64,000 bases of DNA from a virus: the IMG/VR virus record IMGVR_UViG_3300025687_000001, positions 96,862-160,861 of that record, one strand, 5' to 3'. The notes beneath the pieces were generated by a model. That model was not told where the DNA came from. It searched no databases and saw only the letters and a program-made list of their open reading frames with translations. This document shows positions 1 through 9,028 of the stretch, piece by piece. Made by a program: the position numbers and the translations under genes. Within the stretch, counting starts at the first letter, position 1. Every line of letters starts with the position of its first letter.

Positions 1-3000
1 TCTCAGCTAGCCCTCGGTGCTTTTTTAGGTCCTGTAGCGCGTAGGCGTTAGCCATGGTCTCGTCACGCAGAACCCGAAGCGCTCCCTTGAGAGTGTCCCT
101 CTTAGGCGCTGCGTTCATGTCCGTGCGGATAGCCGCCCGAATCTGATCATCCAGCGTTAGAGCCCCAGACCTGCGGGCTCGATTTTCAAAATCTCGAGCG
201 TGTCCTAGCTCGTGCGCCAGGAACTCCGGGGTGTGCGCCTGCACTGCCTGCCTACGCGAGTAGTCGTAAGTCGGAGACTCAACCCCCCGGTTCATGGGAT
301 GGTTGCGATCTGCCGTAACCCCGAATCCCCCTTCGGGGCTCACATGTACCAGCCCTCTATCGTTGATGATCTTGCGACCGAAGTCCTGCATGTCAGCTTC
401 GACCTTGGCCTTAGCCTGATCTAAGCTGAACCCTTCGGCCATGATGTCCCGAAGGCGCTTATCGCCGTACTCATTGATCTGCTTGCGGTAGTTGTTTACC
501 GCAGCCATGCTGAGTGGCTTGTGAAGGAAGGGCACGGCCCCTGCTGCGCCTAACCCAAGCCCTGCAGCTACCTCGGGTACAGAGACGTCTTCCGGGTTTA
601 CCTTGGACAGGCCGTAAATAGCTCCAGCACCGCCCAGACCGATGGCTCCGCGAGCGATGTTAGGCGCGTGCCGCAGCAACTTGTCTCGTCGCAGCGCAGA
701 TCGCTGCTGCTTTGCTACCTCAGCAATCGCGTCTTCTGTGGACATGCCGGCTGCGCGCAAATCACGAACAGCACGCGCCTTAGCTTCCTCTGGGTCTGGC
801 GTGTACTCGAGCACCGTCTCCAGGCTGGGGTCGCTGGCAATGTCTCTAGGCAACAGGGAGCTGAGGCTCTTGTTCTGCCGAGCCTTGGACGCCGGGTCCA
901 TAGTCCCACCAGGAAGAACTGTGCAAACCCCCCCGGCGCACCGAACCTCCTCGCCTAGTTGACTAGGAGTCTTAGGCTGCTTGTTGGTAAGCTTCCCCCA
1001 CAGCTTAGCAACGGGGTCTGGCACCAAGATTTCTCGCAGCCCACTCTTGACAGACTTGCCTACGCTGTACGTCGGAGCATCTCCGTGCTGGCCGTACATA
1101 GACTGTAGGAACTTAGCTCGGTCCTGCTCCCCTGTCAGGGACGCCATGGCCGGGTCTTTGTGCCGTAGGATCCGCACTCGGCGCTCAGGATTGATACCCG
1201 CGTCACCTATGTCACTCATGACATGGCGTCGATCTGGCGCAATGTCCAGAACCTTGCCGGGTCCCCACCCCACGTTAGCGTGGGTATAGTCAGCAGACCC
1301 TTGAGTCGCCGCCACTAGATTGCGGATAGGGTCACCTTTGTCAGACCCCGAGAGGACGATATCGCCTGGCTTCAAGTTAGCCGTTATGTAGTCAAAGTTG
1401 TGGGTGCTGGTACCCGGCGTGTGCAGCGGAGCCCGACGATTAGTAAGCGCAGTAACCGCAGGCACCCCCGCCGCTACCCCCATGAGGGAGTTGCGTAGCG
1501 CGTGGGACTCCTCATCTTGCTGCCAGGGCAAGGCAGCACCCGTCTTCTCCCCCTCGCGACCTTTGCTGTACTGAACCCCTGCTCCGATGCCACCAATGCC
1601 CGCGCCGATACCTAGTTGCGCCAAGAAGGTGTTATACCCAGACTGCGCTGCGGGCTGCATAGCCCTAGCCACTTCAGGTGGGAGGTGCCCTTTGTCTAAC
1701 TGCTGAAGAGGAGTCAAGGCGGACATGTCCCCCGCCTCAATAGCCTCCCGGACTTTCCTTGAGGCACTGGGAGTACCGAGGTTTCCGCCAGTCTCCATCA
1801 CAGTAGACACTGGCGTCTGCCCAGTAATGAACTCCAGAGAGTCCTTCTCCGGCCGTGTAAGCTTACGACTGTAGCCTTTAGGAGCGCGAGCTGCTTCATC
1901 CAACAGCTTAGTAGCCCGTCTCCCATGATAAACTCCTCGGAAGGGCATAGCAGCGCCCTCCAGGAAACCGCGCCCGAGACCCCGCCAACCCCCCTTAGCT
2001 CCACCCTTGAAACCCTCGATGAGCCCAGTCACCATGCTAGGGACCAACAACCCGCCTCCCGCTAATCCTCCAGCAATGCCCACGCCCTGCTTGAGGTTAT
2101 GCTCTCCCTCAGAGATACCTGCCCGCTGGTTACGTGCCCCATACTCAGACGTCCAGACGCCAAAGGGGCCCAGACCCGCAGCAAAGTCCTGTCCTAGATT
2201 GGTAGGCTTCTCGGACTTCCAGAACGCACTCGTCTTTACGCGCGTAAGCAGCCACTTCCCGTCCTTCGTACGCAGCAGCCGCATCTTTCCCTGGTCAGGC
2301 ACATCGAACTCCACTTTACCTGGCGCAGACGACACCATAGTGTCCGCGTCAAGTATAGCGTCAACCTTGCCTGCCCCGTACGTTCCCTCCGGGATTTCCC
2401 CCGACCACCCCGCGTAGTCCGCTGTGTGGGTAGGCTGAAGCAAAGCAAGCAGCTTCTGTCGCTTCTCGTCGGGCCACTGAGCTCGAGGCACCGCCCAAGA
2501 GTGAGCACGGCTGGTCTCCGGATCAACCAGGCGAAGGTCCCAGTGCTTTCCCGCGCGGTTTGCGTTGTGGAGCTGGGTGGTTAGGCGCCAGTTGGCGTCT
2601 TGGACCTCTGGGATTGGGTGGATTTGGCGGGAGGCGGGGATGCCTGGGGCGAATTCTTCGGAGGACTGCTTCTTCCGAAACCAATTGCCCCCACCCCACC
2701 GATCTTCATAGTCGCCCTCCTCGAAACCCGCTGCAAGGAACGCCTTCCGAGAAGGCTCGTTGCTCGTCTCAATGAACGCAATGCCGTCCCCATGTTTTGC
2801 GACGTGCTCCCGGATGGCCTGCGCGGCCAAGCCCTTCCCTCGGTGCTCCGGCTGAACGTAGATGGCGCCCACCCGGTGCATCCCCGAACCCCTGGACTGG
2901 CGCGGAGTGTGGAACCCCACGATCTCACCATCGACTGTGATTGGAACCCGAACTCTATCCTTGTCCCTGGGGCGTACGTACCCGCGTAGATAAGGCTCCT

Positions 3001-5116
3001 GATTAGCCTCGAGGAGGAGTTTGTAAGGGATACCGGGGGCGAATTCCCCCTGCGGTAACCCTGCCTCCTCCGAGAACTTCTTCAGCTCAGACCTAGCCCA
3101 TGGTGATTCGACTACGTCGTAGTGTCCGCGAAGCTTATCCGCCAGGGTGGTCTTACCAGCGGCCACGTCCCCCATGAGGAAGTTGATCTCGGAGGTCTTA
3201 GTCCGGAGAAGCTCCGCAAAAGGGGCTCCACCAACAGTTCGTACCGCGAAGGCAGGGTTGCCCTGAACATCCCTAGCGGGGCGAACTCGGTACTCCCCCA
3301 AAGGGGCCTCTAGCTCCCGTCTGAATAGAGGCACCTCATACGTAGGGTTCCTAGTGCTAACAACGCTAGTAGGGTCCGCCGTCCTGTTTGAGTCGCGGAC
3401 AAACCTTTCGTAATAGGGTCGATCCCATAAATCAGAGGCCTTGGTTACTGCGTGACTGTGCACCTCCGGGTAACTACCCGCCGCACCAGACCTGGAATAC
3501 GCAAACAACTTACCATCTACAGGTGCCCAGGATGGCTCCCCCACAATTCCAGTGGCATACCCCGCCGCTACGTCCGGGTGTCGAGTAGTGAAGACCAACT
3601 TACCGCCCTCTTCCGGCAGAGCATTGCCCCTGAAGAGCACGTCAGTAGGGCTGCTAGGGTTAGCTAAGATCTCAGCGGACCCTGTACTGGGCAGCAACAC
3701 CTCGTCCGCTGCCGGCAAGTGCTTCCCCTTAGCTCGCTCCCGAATAGAGTCAGTAGCTGCCGCTATGTCCCTACGCACTTGATAGGCAGGCTTGCTTCCA
3801 CTCCATGCATGCGCGCGATAAAGCTCTCTTGCGGCAGAGTCAGCTCTGGCACCTACCCGCCTGCGTTGCGCGTTACCCTCGATTAGCTCGTCTACAACAT
3901 CCCCGGCCCCCCGGCCCGGCTTACCGCTCTCTGGAACACCAAACCGCCTTTCTAGCGCGCCATACCAGTCCTTGCGCTCCTGCCTAGTAGTAGGGTTCAA
4001 CAAGTCCGCTATAGCGGCGTTGGACTTAGGCCCCACATCAGGCCCAGCCGCATGGAGGCGCTTGATCTCCTTAGTAATCCCCGGTCGGACCTCTTCTAAT
4101 AGAGCTAGTGCTTGTCTGGTGCTTGCTCGCGCAGCGTACTTGCTAATAGGAGCCGAGGAGCTCTTCTTAAACTCCCTCCACCTCTCCAACTCCTCCCTCA
4201 AACTCTCCGGCACCCCGCCCTCACGCCCAATACGCGCGTAGATCTCATCCAGGTCAGTAATGCTCGGCTCGCCCTCACGGTGAAGGCCGTACCTATTGAA
4301 CGTGTAGCCCTTCTCTTTAGCTAGGCGCTTGTCGTGGATGATGCCCTTGCCCCGAAGCCACTGAGCTAGCGCGGGCTCGAAGTGTTCCTCAGTGGTCTTG
4401 AAGACATCTACGCCAGGCTGCTTGGGCAGGTCAGTGACCCCCTCCTTAGGGACCACCAGGAGGTCAAGGTCTTTTGGGTCGGGGTGGCCCCTCCCGGTGG
4501 AGCCTACAGTAGCCTGGTAGCGAATTTGGTCTGCTAGGGACTCTGGGGCCGCACCACTCTGCTTAGGAAACAGCGAAGTATACCCAGACCTAAAAACCTC
4601 GGGCAGCGACCCCACGGTGGCCCCCGCCCCCGCCCCACCAAGAAGCGCGATCAGCTTGTGCTTGGGGAGCAGCTTTGTGAAGCCCTTGTTGGGGTGAGCT
4701 GCTTCCCAAATTGCGCCAGACAACGCCCCTGCTGCCGGCGCTACCCCTAGGGCTCGGTCCGTTAGCGTCGGCTCCTGCGATCCCGTGTTCCAGAACGCTT
4801 TCTTCTCCTCCTGCCCGCCAAACAGCGCCCGCACCGCCAAAGCTTCCTCGTCGCTGTACCCGCGCTCGGACCCCTTGTGAGCTCCGCCTACCCAGAGCCT
4901 GTCAGGGTAGAGATGAACCTGCCCCCGCTCAGTGTGCAGTCCGTAGTGCGGGCCGCGCTTGGACTCTCCGAAGTGCGCTCGAGGACCGAACTTGAGATGC
5001 ACCGGTTCGTACTTAGAGCCAGGGCTCCGCTTAGCCGCGCGCTTCTTCTTGAGGCGCTCGATTTCCGCTATGAACTGTAGGAGCTCGTTCTGAGTCGGGG
5101 TACCTTGGTCGTTCAC
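1..5116 (-). CDS. Giant multidomain 'polyvalent' phage protein, partial (C-terminus beyond window)
   Basis: The minus strand is open from a GTG at 5116 to the window edge, about 1,705 residues with no stop seen. Domains read in order: Pol-beta/MNT-type nucleotidyltransferase signature at residues 203-222 (GS then DLDLLV); a segment near 490-546 (LFRG, VAAGYA) weakly recalling ADP-ribosyltransferases; Walker A GDVAAGKTT at 649-658; GNAT acetyltransferase with HRGKGLA near 755; LigD-type 3'-phosphoesterase at 843-968 (HWDLRL with His858, SWAVP, GEIPEG, YGAG); glycine-rich membrane-like stretches; a permuted NlpC/P60-like fold at about 1247-1400 (GDIVLSG, YTHANVG, Cys in RCAGGVC); a HELGH zinc-peptidase motif at 1635-1639. 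This mosaic fits the phage polyvalent-protein class, thought to be carried in the virion and injected with DNA. Delivery and activity are inference. Confidence 0.85.
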   Translation of the reverse strand, partial: MNDQGTPTQNELLQFIAEIERLKKKRAAKRSPGSKYEPVHLKFGPRAHFGESKRGPHYGLHTERGQVHLYPDRLWVGGAHKGSERGYSDEEALAVRALFGGQEEKKAFWNTGSQEPTLTDRALGVAPAAGALSGAIWEAAHPNKGFTKLLPKHKLIALLGGAGAGATVGSLPEVFRSGYTSLFPKQSGAAPESLADQIRYQATVGSTGRGHPDPKDLDLLVVPKEGVTDLPKQPGVDVFKTTEEHFEPALAQWLRGKGIIHDKRLAKEKGYTFNRYGLHREGEPSITDLDEIYARIGREGGVPESLREELERWREFKKSSSAPISKYAARASTRQALALLEEVRPGITKEIKRLHAAGPDVGPKSNAAIADLLNPTTRQERKDWYGALERRFGVPESGKPGRGAGDVVDELIEGNAQRRRVGARADSAARELYRAHAWSGSKPAYQVRRDIAAATDSIRERAKGKHLPAADEVLLPSTGSAEILANPSSPTDVLFRGNALPEEGGKLVFTTRHPDVAAGYATGIVGEPSWAPVDGKLFAYSRSGAAGSYPEVHSHAVTKASDLWDRPYYERFVRDSNRTADPTSVVSTRNPTYEVPLFRRELEAPLGEYRVRPARDVQGNPAFAVRTVGGAPFAELLRTKTSEINFLMGDVAAGKTTLADKLRGHYDVVESPWARSELKKFSEEAGLPQGEFAPGIPYKLLLEANQEPYLRGYVRPRDKDRVRVPITVDGEIVGFHTPRQSRGSGMHRVGAIYVQPEHRGKGLAAQAIREHVAKHGDGIAFIETSNEPSRKAFLAAGFEEGDYEDRWGGGNWFRKKQSSEEFAPGIPASRQIHPIPEVQDANWRLTTQLHNANRAGKHWDLRLVDPETSRAHSWAVPRAQWPDEKRQKLLALLQPTHTADYAGWSGEIPEGTYGAGKVDAILDADTMVSSAPGKVEFDVPDQGKMRLLRTKDGKWLLTRVKTSAFWKSEKPTNLGQDFAAGLGPFGVWTSEYGARNQRAGISEGEHNLKQGVGIAGGLAGGGLLVPSMVTGLIEGFKGGAKGGWRGLGRGFLEGAAMPFRGVYHGRRATKLLDEAARAPKGYSRKLTRPEKDSLEFITGQTPVSTVMETGGNLGTPSASRKVREAIEAGDMSALTPLQQLDKGHLPPEVARAMQPAAQSGYNTFLAQLGIGAGIGGIGAGVQYSKGREGEKTGAALPWQQDEESHALRNSLMGVAAGVPAVTALTNRRAPLHTPGTSTHNFDYITANLKPGDIVLSGSDKGDPIRNLVAATQGSADYTHANVGWGPGKVLDIAPDRRHVMSDIGDAGINPERRVRILRHKDPAMASLTGEQDRAKFLQSMYGQHGDAPTYSVGKSVKSGLREILVPDPVAKLWGKLTNKQPKTPSQLGEEVRCAGGVCTVLPGGTMDPASKARQNKSLSSLLPRDIASDPSLETVLEYTPDPEEAKARAVRDLRAAGMSTEDAIAEVAKQQRSALRRDKLLRHAPNIARGAIGLGGAGAIYGLSKVNPEDVSVPEVAAGLGLGAAGAVPFLHKPLSMAAVNNYRKQINEYGDKRLRDIMAEGFSLDQAKAKVEADMQDFGRKIINDRGLVHVSPEGGFGVTADRNHPMNRGVESPTYDYSRRQAVQAHTPEFLAHELGHARDFENRARRSGALTLDDQIRAAIRTDMNAAPKRDTLKGALRVLRDETMANAYALQDLKKHRGLAE

Positions 5117-5147
5117 GGCTTATCAGCCCCACATTAAGACTAATTCA

Positions 5148-5157
5148 GTTATAAGAT
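5148..5157 (+). promoter_or_regulatory. ATAAG-type phage promoter box
   Basis: GTTATAAGAT lies 18 nt before the ATG at 5169 and is divergent from the giant minus-strand gene. It is one copy of a box recurring through the window before gene starts. Confidence 0.5.
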
Positions 5158-5168
5158 AATTGACCGAG

Positions 5169-5642
5169 ATGAACATCTTTGTATTGGACTCGGACCCCGC
5201 AAAAGCGGCTGAATTCCACTGTGATAACCACGTCGGAAAGATGCTGCTGGAGTCCGTGCAAATGCTCTCCACGGTGCGTCGACTCTACGGGTATACCGCG
5301 CCCTACAGAGCTACGCACCCAAACCACCCTGCGACTGTGTGGGTCAGGGAATCCAGAGCCAATTACGTTTGGCTGTATGACCTGGCTCGAGAACTAGACA
5401 TCCAGCACGTCGCACGCTTTGGCACACGGCACAGCTCCGGCAAAGCACTGAGCAAAGTGCTCCTGGTGCCCGCTGAGCTCCCGGACACTCCGCGTACAAA
5501 GTTCGCTCAGTGCATGCCGCCCAAGTACCAGCACGCTGACGCGGTCGTGGCCTACCGAAAGTTCTACGCTGGGGAGAAGGCGCACTTTGCTACCTGGCGC
5601 AACGAAGAGCCGTATTGGTGGCGAATTATGTGTCATAAGTGA
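5169..5642 (+). CDS. Conserved phage protein of the NIFVLDxDP type
   Basis: 157 residues. The N-terminus MNIFVLDSDP followed by HCDNHVGKMLLES and QML is the signature of a conserved protein common in large phages, usually left as hypothetical and sometimes annotated as nucleic-acid repair related. Conserved His, Cys and Asp in the first 25 residues and a Trp-rich end (EEPYWW) suggest an enzyme, but no reaction can be assigned. ATG 5169 is chosen over the in-frame codon at 5160 because it matches the family N-terminus. Confidence 0.7.
   Translation: MNIFVLDSDPAKAAEFHCDNHVGKMLLESVQMLSTVRRLYGYTAPYRATHPNHPATVWVRESRANYVWLYDLARELDIQHVARFGTRHSSGKALSKVLLVPAELPDTPRTKFAQCMPPKYQHADAVVAYRKFYAGEKAHFATWRNEEPYWWRIMCHK
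5634..5640 (+). promoter_or_regulatory. CATAAGT promoter-like box
   Basis: CATAAGT overlaps the stop of the upstream gene. Its ATAAG begins at 5635, 12 nt before the ATG at 5647, a spacing shared with other copies of the box. Confidence 0.4.
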
Positions 5643-5646
5643 ACAC

Positions 5647-5916
5647 ATGGAAGCAATGCCAGCGTTGTTGGCTCTCACTGCGCCGTCTCTGGCGCGCGGG
5701 CCCAACTACCGCCCTTCGCGGCTACACCAAGCCGCTGTAGAATACTACCTGGGGTGCATACCTACTCAGTACGCGCCCCAGCTTGTCAAAACCTGCCGTG
5801 CCTGGCTCCGCCGCCAGCTCACCTGGAGCCACGTTGTCGCTGCTTGGGCTGCTGCGTGGGAGAACTACTACCGAACTTCTCCGCCGCACCTCATTCGAGA
5901 AGTACGATGCCCATAG
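5647..5916 (+). CDS. Hypothetical protein
   Basis: 89 residues, Trp/Ala-rich (RAWLRRQLTWSHVVAAWAAAW), predicted helical, with no membrane segment or known motif. ATG 5647 follows the upstream stop by 4 nt; an earlier in-frame start at 5587 would overlap that gene. Its end overlaps the next gene by 10 nt. Confidence 0.6.
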   Translation: MEAMPALLALTAPSLARGPNYRPSRLHQAAVEYYLGCIPTQYAPQLVKTCRAWLRRQLTWSHVVAAWAAAWENYYRTSPPHLIREVRCP

Positions 5917-6203
5917 CGTACACCGGGTGCGAATGCGGCACTTGTACGCGCGTAAAGGTCTCCGGCAGCTCCCTAAGCATGAACCACGTGAGCTTTGTAA
6001 CCTTCGGGATCGGATCCAAGGGGCTGCCGACCTTATTTGGCATCTCCGCACTGAAGCCCGGGGCGAAATACGTCAAAGAAATGGCAGTGGCGTACAGTAG
6101 GCTGAAGAAGCGTAACTGGGCTCCGGAGAACATGGTCTGCTGGGACTGTGGTGCCCCTGTGGAACTGGTAGGAGATCTGGATGGCGGGGCTGCTAGCGCT
6201 TAG
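5907..6203 (+). CDS. Small Cys-rich (zinc-type) protein
   Basis: 98 residues. CECGTC near the N-terminus and CWDCGAP near the C-terminus form two Cys pairs that could bind one zinc ion. The part between them is basic and could contact nucleic acid. Function unknown. It overlaps both neighbours. Confidence 0.6.
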   Translation: MPIAYTGCECGTCTRVKVSGSSLSMNHVSFVTFGIGSKGLPTLFGISALKPGAKYVKEMAVAYSRLKKRNWAPENMVCWDCGAPVELVGDLDGGAASA

Positions 6204-6459
6204 CGCTTTCCTGGGTTTCCTGGCTGGTGCTGCTTGCGCTGCTTTCAGCCTGGTCAGGGTCTGGTCTCCACAACGCAATAAGTACTTGGAGCGCCGAGCA
6301 CGCCTCAAGGTCATCGAGGACCTGCGCTTCGAGGCTCGCGCCTACGACGCCAAAGCTCGCTCTGCGTGGCAGCCGTTTTACATGAACAAATATGCTGCGC
6401 GCGCAGAGCAACTACGTCAGCAAGCACAAGACCTAGCGTACAAGGAAGAGTCCCTTTAG
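6181..6459 (+). CDS. Small inner-membrane protein with cytoplasmic coiled tail
   Basis: 92 residues. Residues 3-25 form one hydrophobic segment (LLALSAFLGFLAGAACAAF), followed by a basic, Ala/Gln-rich helical tail. The start lies inside the preceding gene. It ends inside a hairpin terminator. No family recognised. Confidence 0.6.
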   Translation: MAGLLALSAFLGFLAGAACAAFSLVRVWSPQRNKYLERRARLKVIEDLRFEARAYDAKARSAWQPFYMNKYAARAEQLRQQAQDLAYKEESL

Positions 6460-6474
6460 GACTCCTTCCTTTTA
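6442..6474 (+). terminator. Rho-independent terminator
   Basis: AAGGAAGAGTCC and GGACTCCTTCCTT form a stem with one bulge around a 5-nt loop, followed by TTTTA. The stop of the preceding gene is within the stem. Confidence 0.7.
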
Positions 6475-6490
6475 GCCTAGACTTAGGCTA
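6473..6490 (+). promoter_or_regulatory. Perfect inverted repeat reaching the start codon
   Basis: TAGCCTA-GACT-TAGGCTA is a perfect 7-bp hairpin or operator whose last base is the A of the ATG at 6490. It could block translation initiation or bind a dimeric regulator of the signalling cassette. It directly follows the terminator. Confidence 0.4.
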
Positions 6491-7002
6491 TGCGATTTAC
6501 TCCGTACCTAGCTGCAATCGTTAGCGCGTGGCCCGGCCTGACTTTAGCTCAGGCTACAGCTGCTTCTGTCAACAAGGGCACCACGTTCACCCTGGAGCTG
6601 GTGCTTGCACTTGGTACTGCACTCCTAGCCGTGGGAGCCTTTGTCCAGAAGTCGAGGCAGATGGAAAAGTCGCTGGAAGAAGCCAGCAAAGAACGCAGGC
6701 TACTCTCCGACACAGCGACCAAGATCGAGAAGGACATCATTCAGATGGGCAACAGGGCCACAGAGCACGGCCTGGCCGAAGTCGCAACCAGTGTGGCTCA
6801 GGCGATGATCATGATGGGGGGAGTGGCGGAGCGGTTAGAACGGTCTCAGGAGGCCTTAGAGACCCGCCTGCGAGAATGCGAACGTAACGCCGACCAGACA
6901 ACTGCGGCATTCCGGGAATTGGCCAAAGCCGCGGGCAACGCCGATGAGATGTACCGGCAGCTCAACGCAATGGAGAGGCGTATCGACCGGTTGGAGAGGT
7001 AG
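6490..7002 (+). CDS. Membrane-anchored coiled-coil protein upstream of the two-component genes
   Basis: 170 residues. There is a signal-like N-terminus (residues 1-20), a hydrophobic segment at about 33-53 (LELVLALGTALLAVGAFV), then a long charged heptad-rich helix to the end. It lies 2 nt before the first receiver gene, so it is probably co-transcribed. A sensory or scaffolding role for the kinase is possible; I see no HAMP or methyl-accepting signature. Confidence 0.65.
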   Translation: MRFTPYLAAIVSAWPGLTLAQATAASVNKGTTFTLELVLALGTALLAVGAFVQKSRQMEKSLEEASKERRLLSDTATKIEKDIIQMGNRATEHGLAEVATSVAQAMIMMGGVAERLERSQEALETRLRECERNADQTTAAFRELAKAAGNADEMYRQLNAMERRIDRLER

Positions 7003-7004
7003 CA

Positions 7005-7358
7005 GTGTCCAGCGTAGAAATCCCGCTGGTGCTGGTTGTTGAGGATAACAACACCGACTACGATCTTCTGGTTGAGCAGCTAGTTACTGAGTACCTGCTT
7101 GTTCGAGCCAAGGATGGCTCTGCCGCTATTGAGATGCTCCTCGGCGGGGCAACCTACTACGCCGCTATCATTGACCTATTGCTTCCGGGGACCAAGACGG
7201 GGGCTGATGTGTCCCTAGTCGCAGCGGACCTCGGGGTGCCTGTACTCATGCTCACTACCACACCAGCGCTAGCGCAAATGTCAGGTTCACTGGGCAGTAT
7301 CATGGAAAAGGGGGCTGCGCCGGAGGCGGTCCTTACTTGGTTACGGAGTCTGACGTGA
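7005..7358 (+). CDS. Receiver-domain response regulator 1 (REC only)
   Basis: 117 residues, a single CheY-like domain. Acidic pocket VVEDNNTD (residues 11-18), phosphoacceptor Asp57 in IIDLLLPG, and Lys in the final loop (MEKGAAP). There is no output domain, so it must act by protein contact or as a phosphate relay or sink. The GTG start is 2 nt after the upstream stop; its end overlaps the next gene by 4 nt. Confidence 0.85.
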   Translation: MSSVEIPLVLVVEDNNTDYDLLVEQLVTEYLLVRAKDGSAAIEMLLGGATYYAAIIDLLLPGTKTGADVSLVAADLGVPVLMLTTTPALAQMSGSLGSIMEKGAAPEAVLTWLRSLT

Positions 7359-7744
7359 GAGTGCTTCTGATCGAGGACTGCCCAGACGATGAGGTCAGGT
7401 CCCTAGCAGCTTTGCAGGCGACAGAGATGCCCCTGAACGTAACGGTGGCGCATAACAGCGGTGATGCGAAGAAGTCCCTGGAGGAGTCCGGTCCCTGGGA
7501 CATAGTCCTTGTGGACTTTCGACTGCCTGGGAGCATCGACGGGGTGACGCTGGCCGAGCTGGCTATGGAGTTGTACCCCGACGCACGGGTCGCGATGTTG
7601 ACCGGACTCCCCGAAGCAGCGTCTCGTGCGTTAAAAGACAACCGTATCCTGGTGTTTGGTAAGGACATCTTCTTGCGTGGGCACGTCGCAGCGCTGGTCC
7701 ACGACGCTTCTATCCAGCCGGGCACGTTGTACGCGGTAGGCTGA
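7355..7744 (+). CDS. Receiver-domain response regulator 2 (REC only)
   Basis: 129 residues from GTG 7355, which overlaps the previous stop (GTGA). The receiver features are LLIEDCPDDE at the N-terminus, Asp54 in VLVDFRLPG, a Thr-bearing strand AMLTG, and Lys in VFGKD. An in-frame codon at 7337 would only add a tail inside the upstream gene. There is no effector domain. The stop overlaps the kinase start (TGATG). Confidence 0.85.
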   Translation: MRVLLIEDCPDDEVRSLAALQATEMPLNVTVAHNSGDAKKSLEESGPWDIVLVDFRLPGSIDGVTLAELAMELYPDARVAMLTGLPEAASRALKDNRILVFGKDIFLRGHVAALVHDASIQPGTLYAVG

Positions 7745-9027
7745 TGTTTCGGTTAACTGTTGACGCGAAGGGGGTTATTGTCGAGGCGGATGCAGCCGCC
7801 TCGCGTCTCCTCGAGAGAGAGCTTGTCGGCGTCTCTGTAGACGTCCTGGCCGGAGGAGACCACGCCCGTCTACGAAAAGCTGTTGCCCCGGACGAGGCCC
7901 GGCCAATGGCGCGGACGCTAAAGCTCGGTCAACGGTATGTGGACGTCGCGTTTGGTGCTGCCGACGTAAGCAGCAGCCGCCACGTTTGGGTCGCAGACCG
8001 AACAACAGAGACCACCGTGTTGCGGCTTTTAGAGCTTGGCTTGGATCTGGCCTGTACCGCAACAGACGGCTTACATTTTGATTACCTTTCTCCGTCCTGG
8101 GAAAAAACACTAGGCTGGTCGCTGGAAGAACTTCGAGCGCGGCCGTTTGTAGAGTTCGTACACCCGGAAGACGTCCCAGCCACAGCGGCGGTGGCCGAAG
8201 AGATGCTCGCTAGTCAAGGTGTGGTGCAGCTGTTCCGCAACCGCTACCGGCACAAGAGCGGTTCCTGGGTCTGGCTGGAGTGGATGGCGCGGGTCGCGGA
8301 CAACATGTTTTGGGCGAGTGCTCGCGACGTGACTCGTTTGGTCGAGGTCGAAGCTCGACAGACACGCACCTTACGAGAGATGGAGCAGTTCAGTTACGCC
8401 GCCGCCCATGATCTGAAGGCGCCGTTACGCCGCATTACCAGTCTCGCCAGGAGCGCCGTGATGGCGCTGGAAGCCGGTGATAACGAGAAGCTGGTCAAGC
8501 GGCTGGAGCAGATCGCTGCCGCCGGAGAAGACGGGTCCTCGGTCGTCGAGGCAGCGTTGGAGTACGCATGCCTCGGGGGCGAAGTCACGACTGCCCCGGC
8601 GGATGTGGAGGATGCCATAGGCGCAGCTCTGAGGCGATCGGGTGTCCTTCACGGCGGTGCCCCCCTTTCCGCTAAAGGTCCCGAGGGGGTCACTGTGCGG
8701 TACCACAAGGAGGGGCTCGTCGCGGCTATCACTAATCTGCTCGACAACGCGAAGAAGTACGGTGACGGTTCTGCCATCTCCATCACGTGGGACAATAGTG
8801 CGCACGGCGGTGCGTGGATTGCCGTGGCAGACCAAGGCCGCGGTTTCGACCCCGAGTGGGCAGAGCGGGTGTGGGAGCCGGCGTGGAGAGGGCATAGTGA
8901 CGTGGCAGGACACGGCTTCGGACTGGCCAAAGTACGAAAGCTGATTGAATCAATGGGCGGCGCCGTGCGGGCGTCGTCCCCCGGTCCGGGCAAGGGGGCC
9001 GTCTTTGTGATCGAGTTGGAGCTATGA
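7744..9027 (+). CDS. PAS-domain sensor histidine kinase
   Basis: 427 residues, soluble. A PAS-like segment is at about 8-85 and a fuller PAS domain at about 92-200 (LSPSWEKTLGWSLEEL, HPEDV, KSGSWVWLEW). HisKA follows with phospho-accepting His222 in YAAAHDLKAPLRR. The HATPase_c domain has an N box NLLDNAKKYG near 331, G1 DQGRGFD near 363 and G2 GHGFGLA near 390. All catalytic boxes look intact. The H-box style (EQFSYAAAHDLKAPLR) resembles phytochrome-type kinases. It sits between receivers with TGATG and 1-nt junctions, so the set is almost certainly one operon. A full kinase is rare in phages. Confidence 0.92.
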   Translation: MFRLTVDAKGVIVEADAAASRLLERELVGVSVDVLAGGDHARLRKAVAPDEARPMARTLKLGQRYVDVAFGAADVSSSRHVWVADRTTETTVLRLLELGLDLACTATDGLHFDYLSPSWEKTLGWSLEELRARPFVEFVHPEDVPATAAVAEEMLASQGVVQLFRNRYRHKSGSWVWLEWMARVADNMFWASARDVTRLVEVEARQTRTLREMEQFSYAAAHDLKAPLRRITSLARSAVMALEAGDNEKLVKRLEQIAAAGEDGSSVVEAALEYACLGGEVTTAPADVEDAIGAALRRSGVLHGGAPLSAKGPEGVTVRYHKEGLVAAITNLLDNAKKYGDGSAISITWDNSAHGGAWIAVADQGRGFDPEWAERVWEPAWRGHSDVAGHGFGLAKVRKLIESMGGAVRASSPGPGKGAVFVIELEL

Positions 9028-9028
9028 A

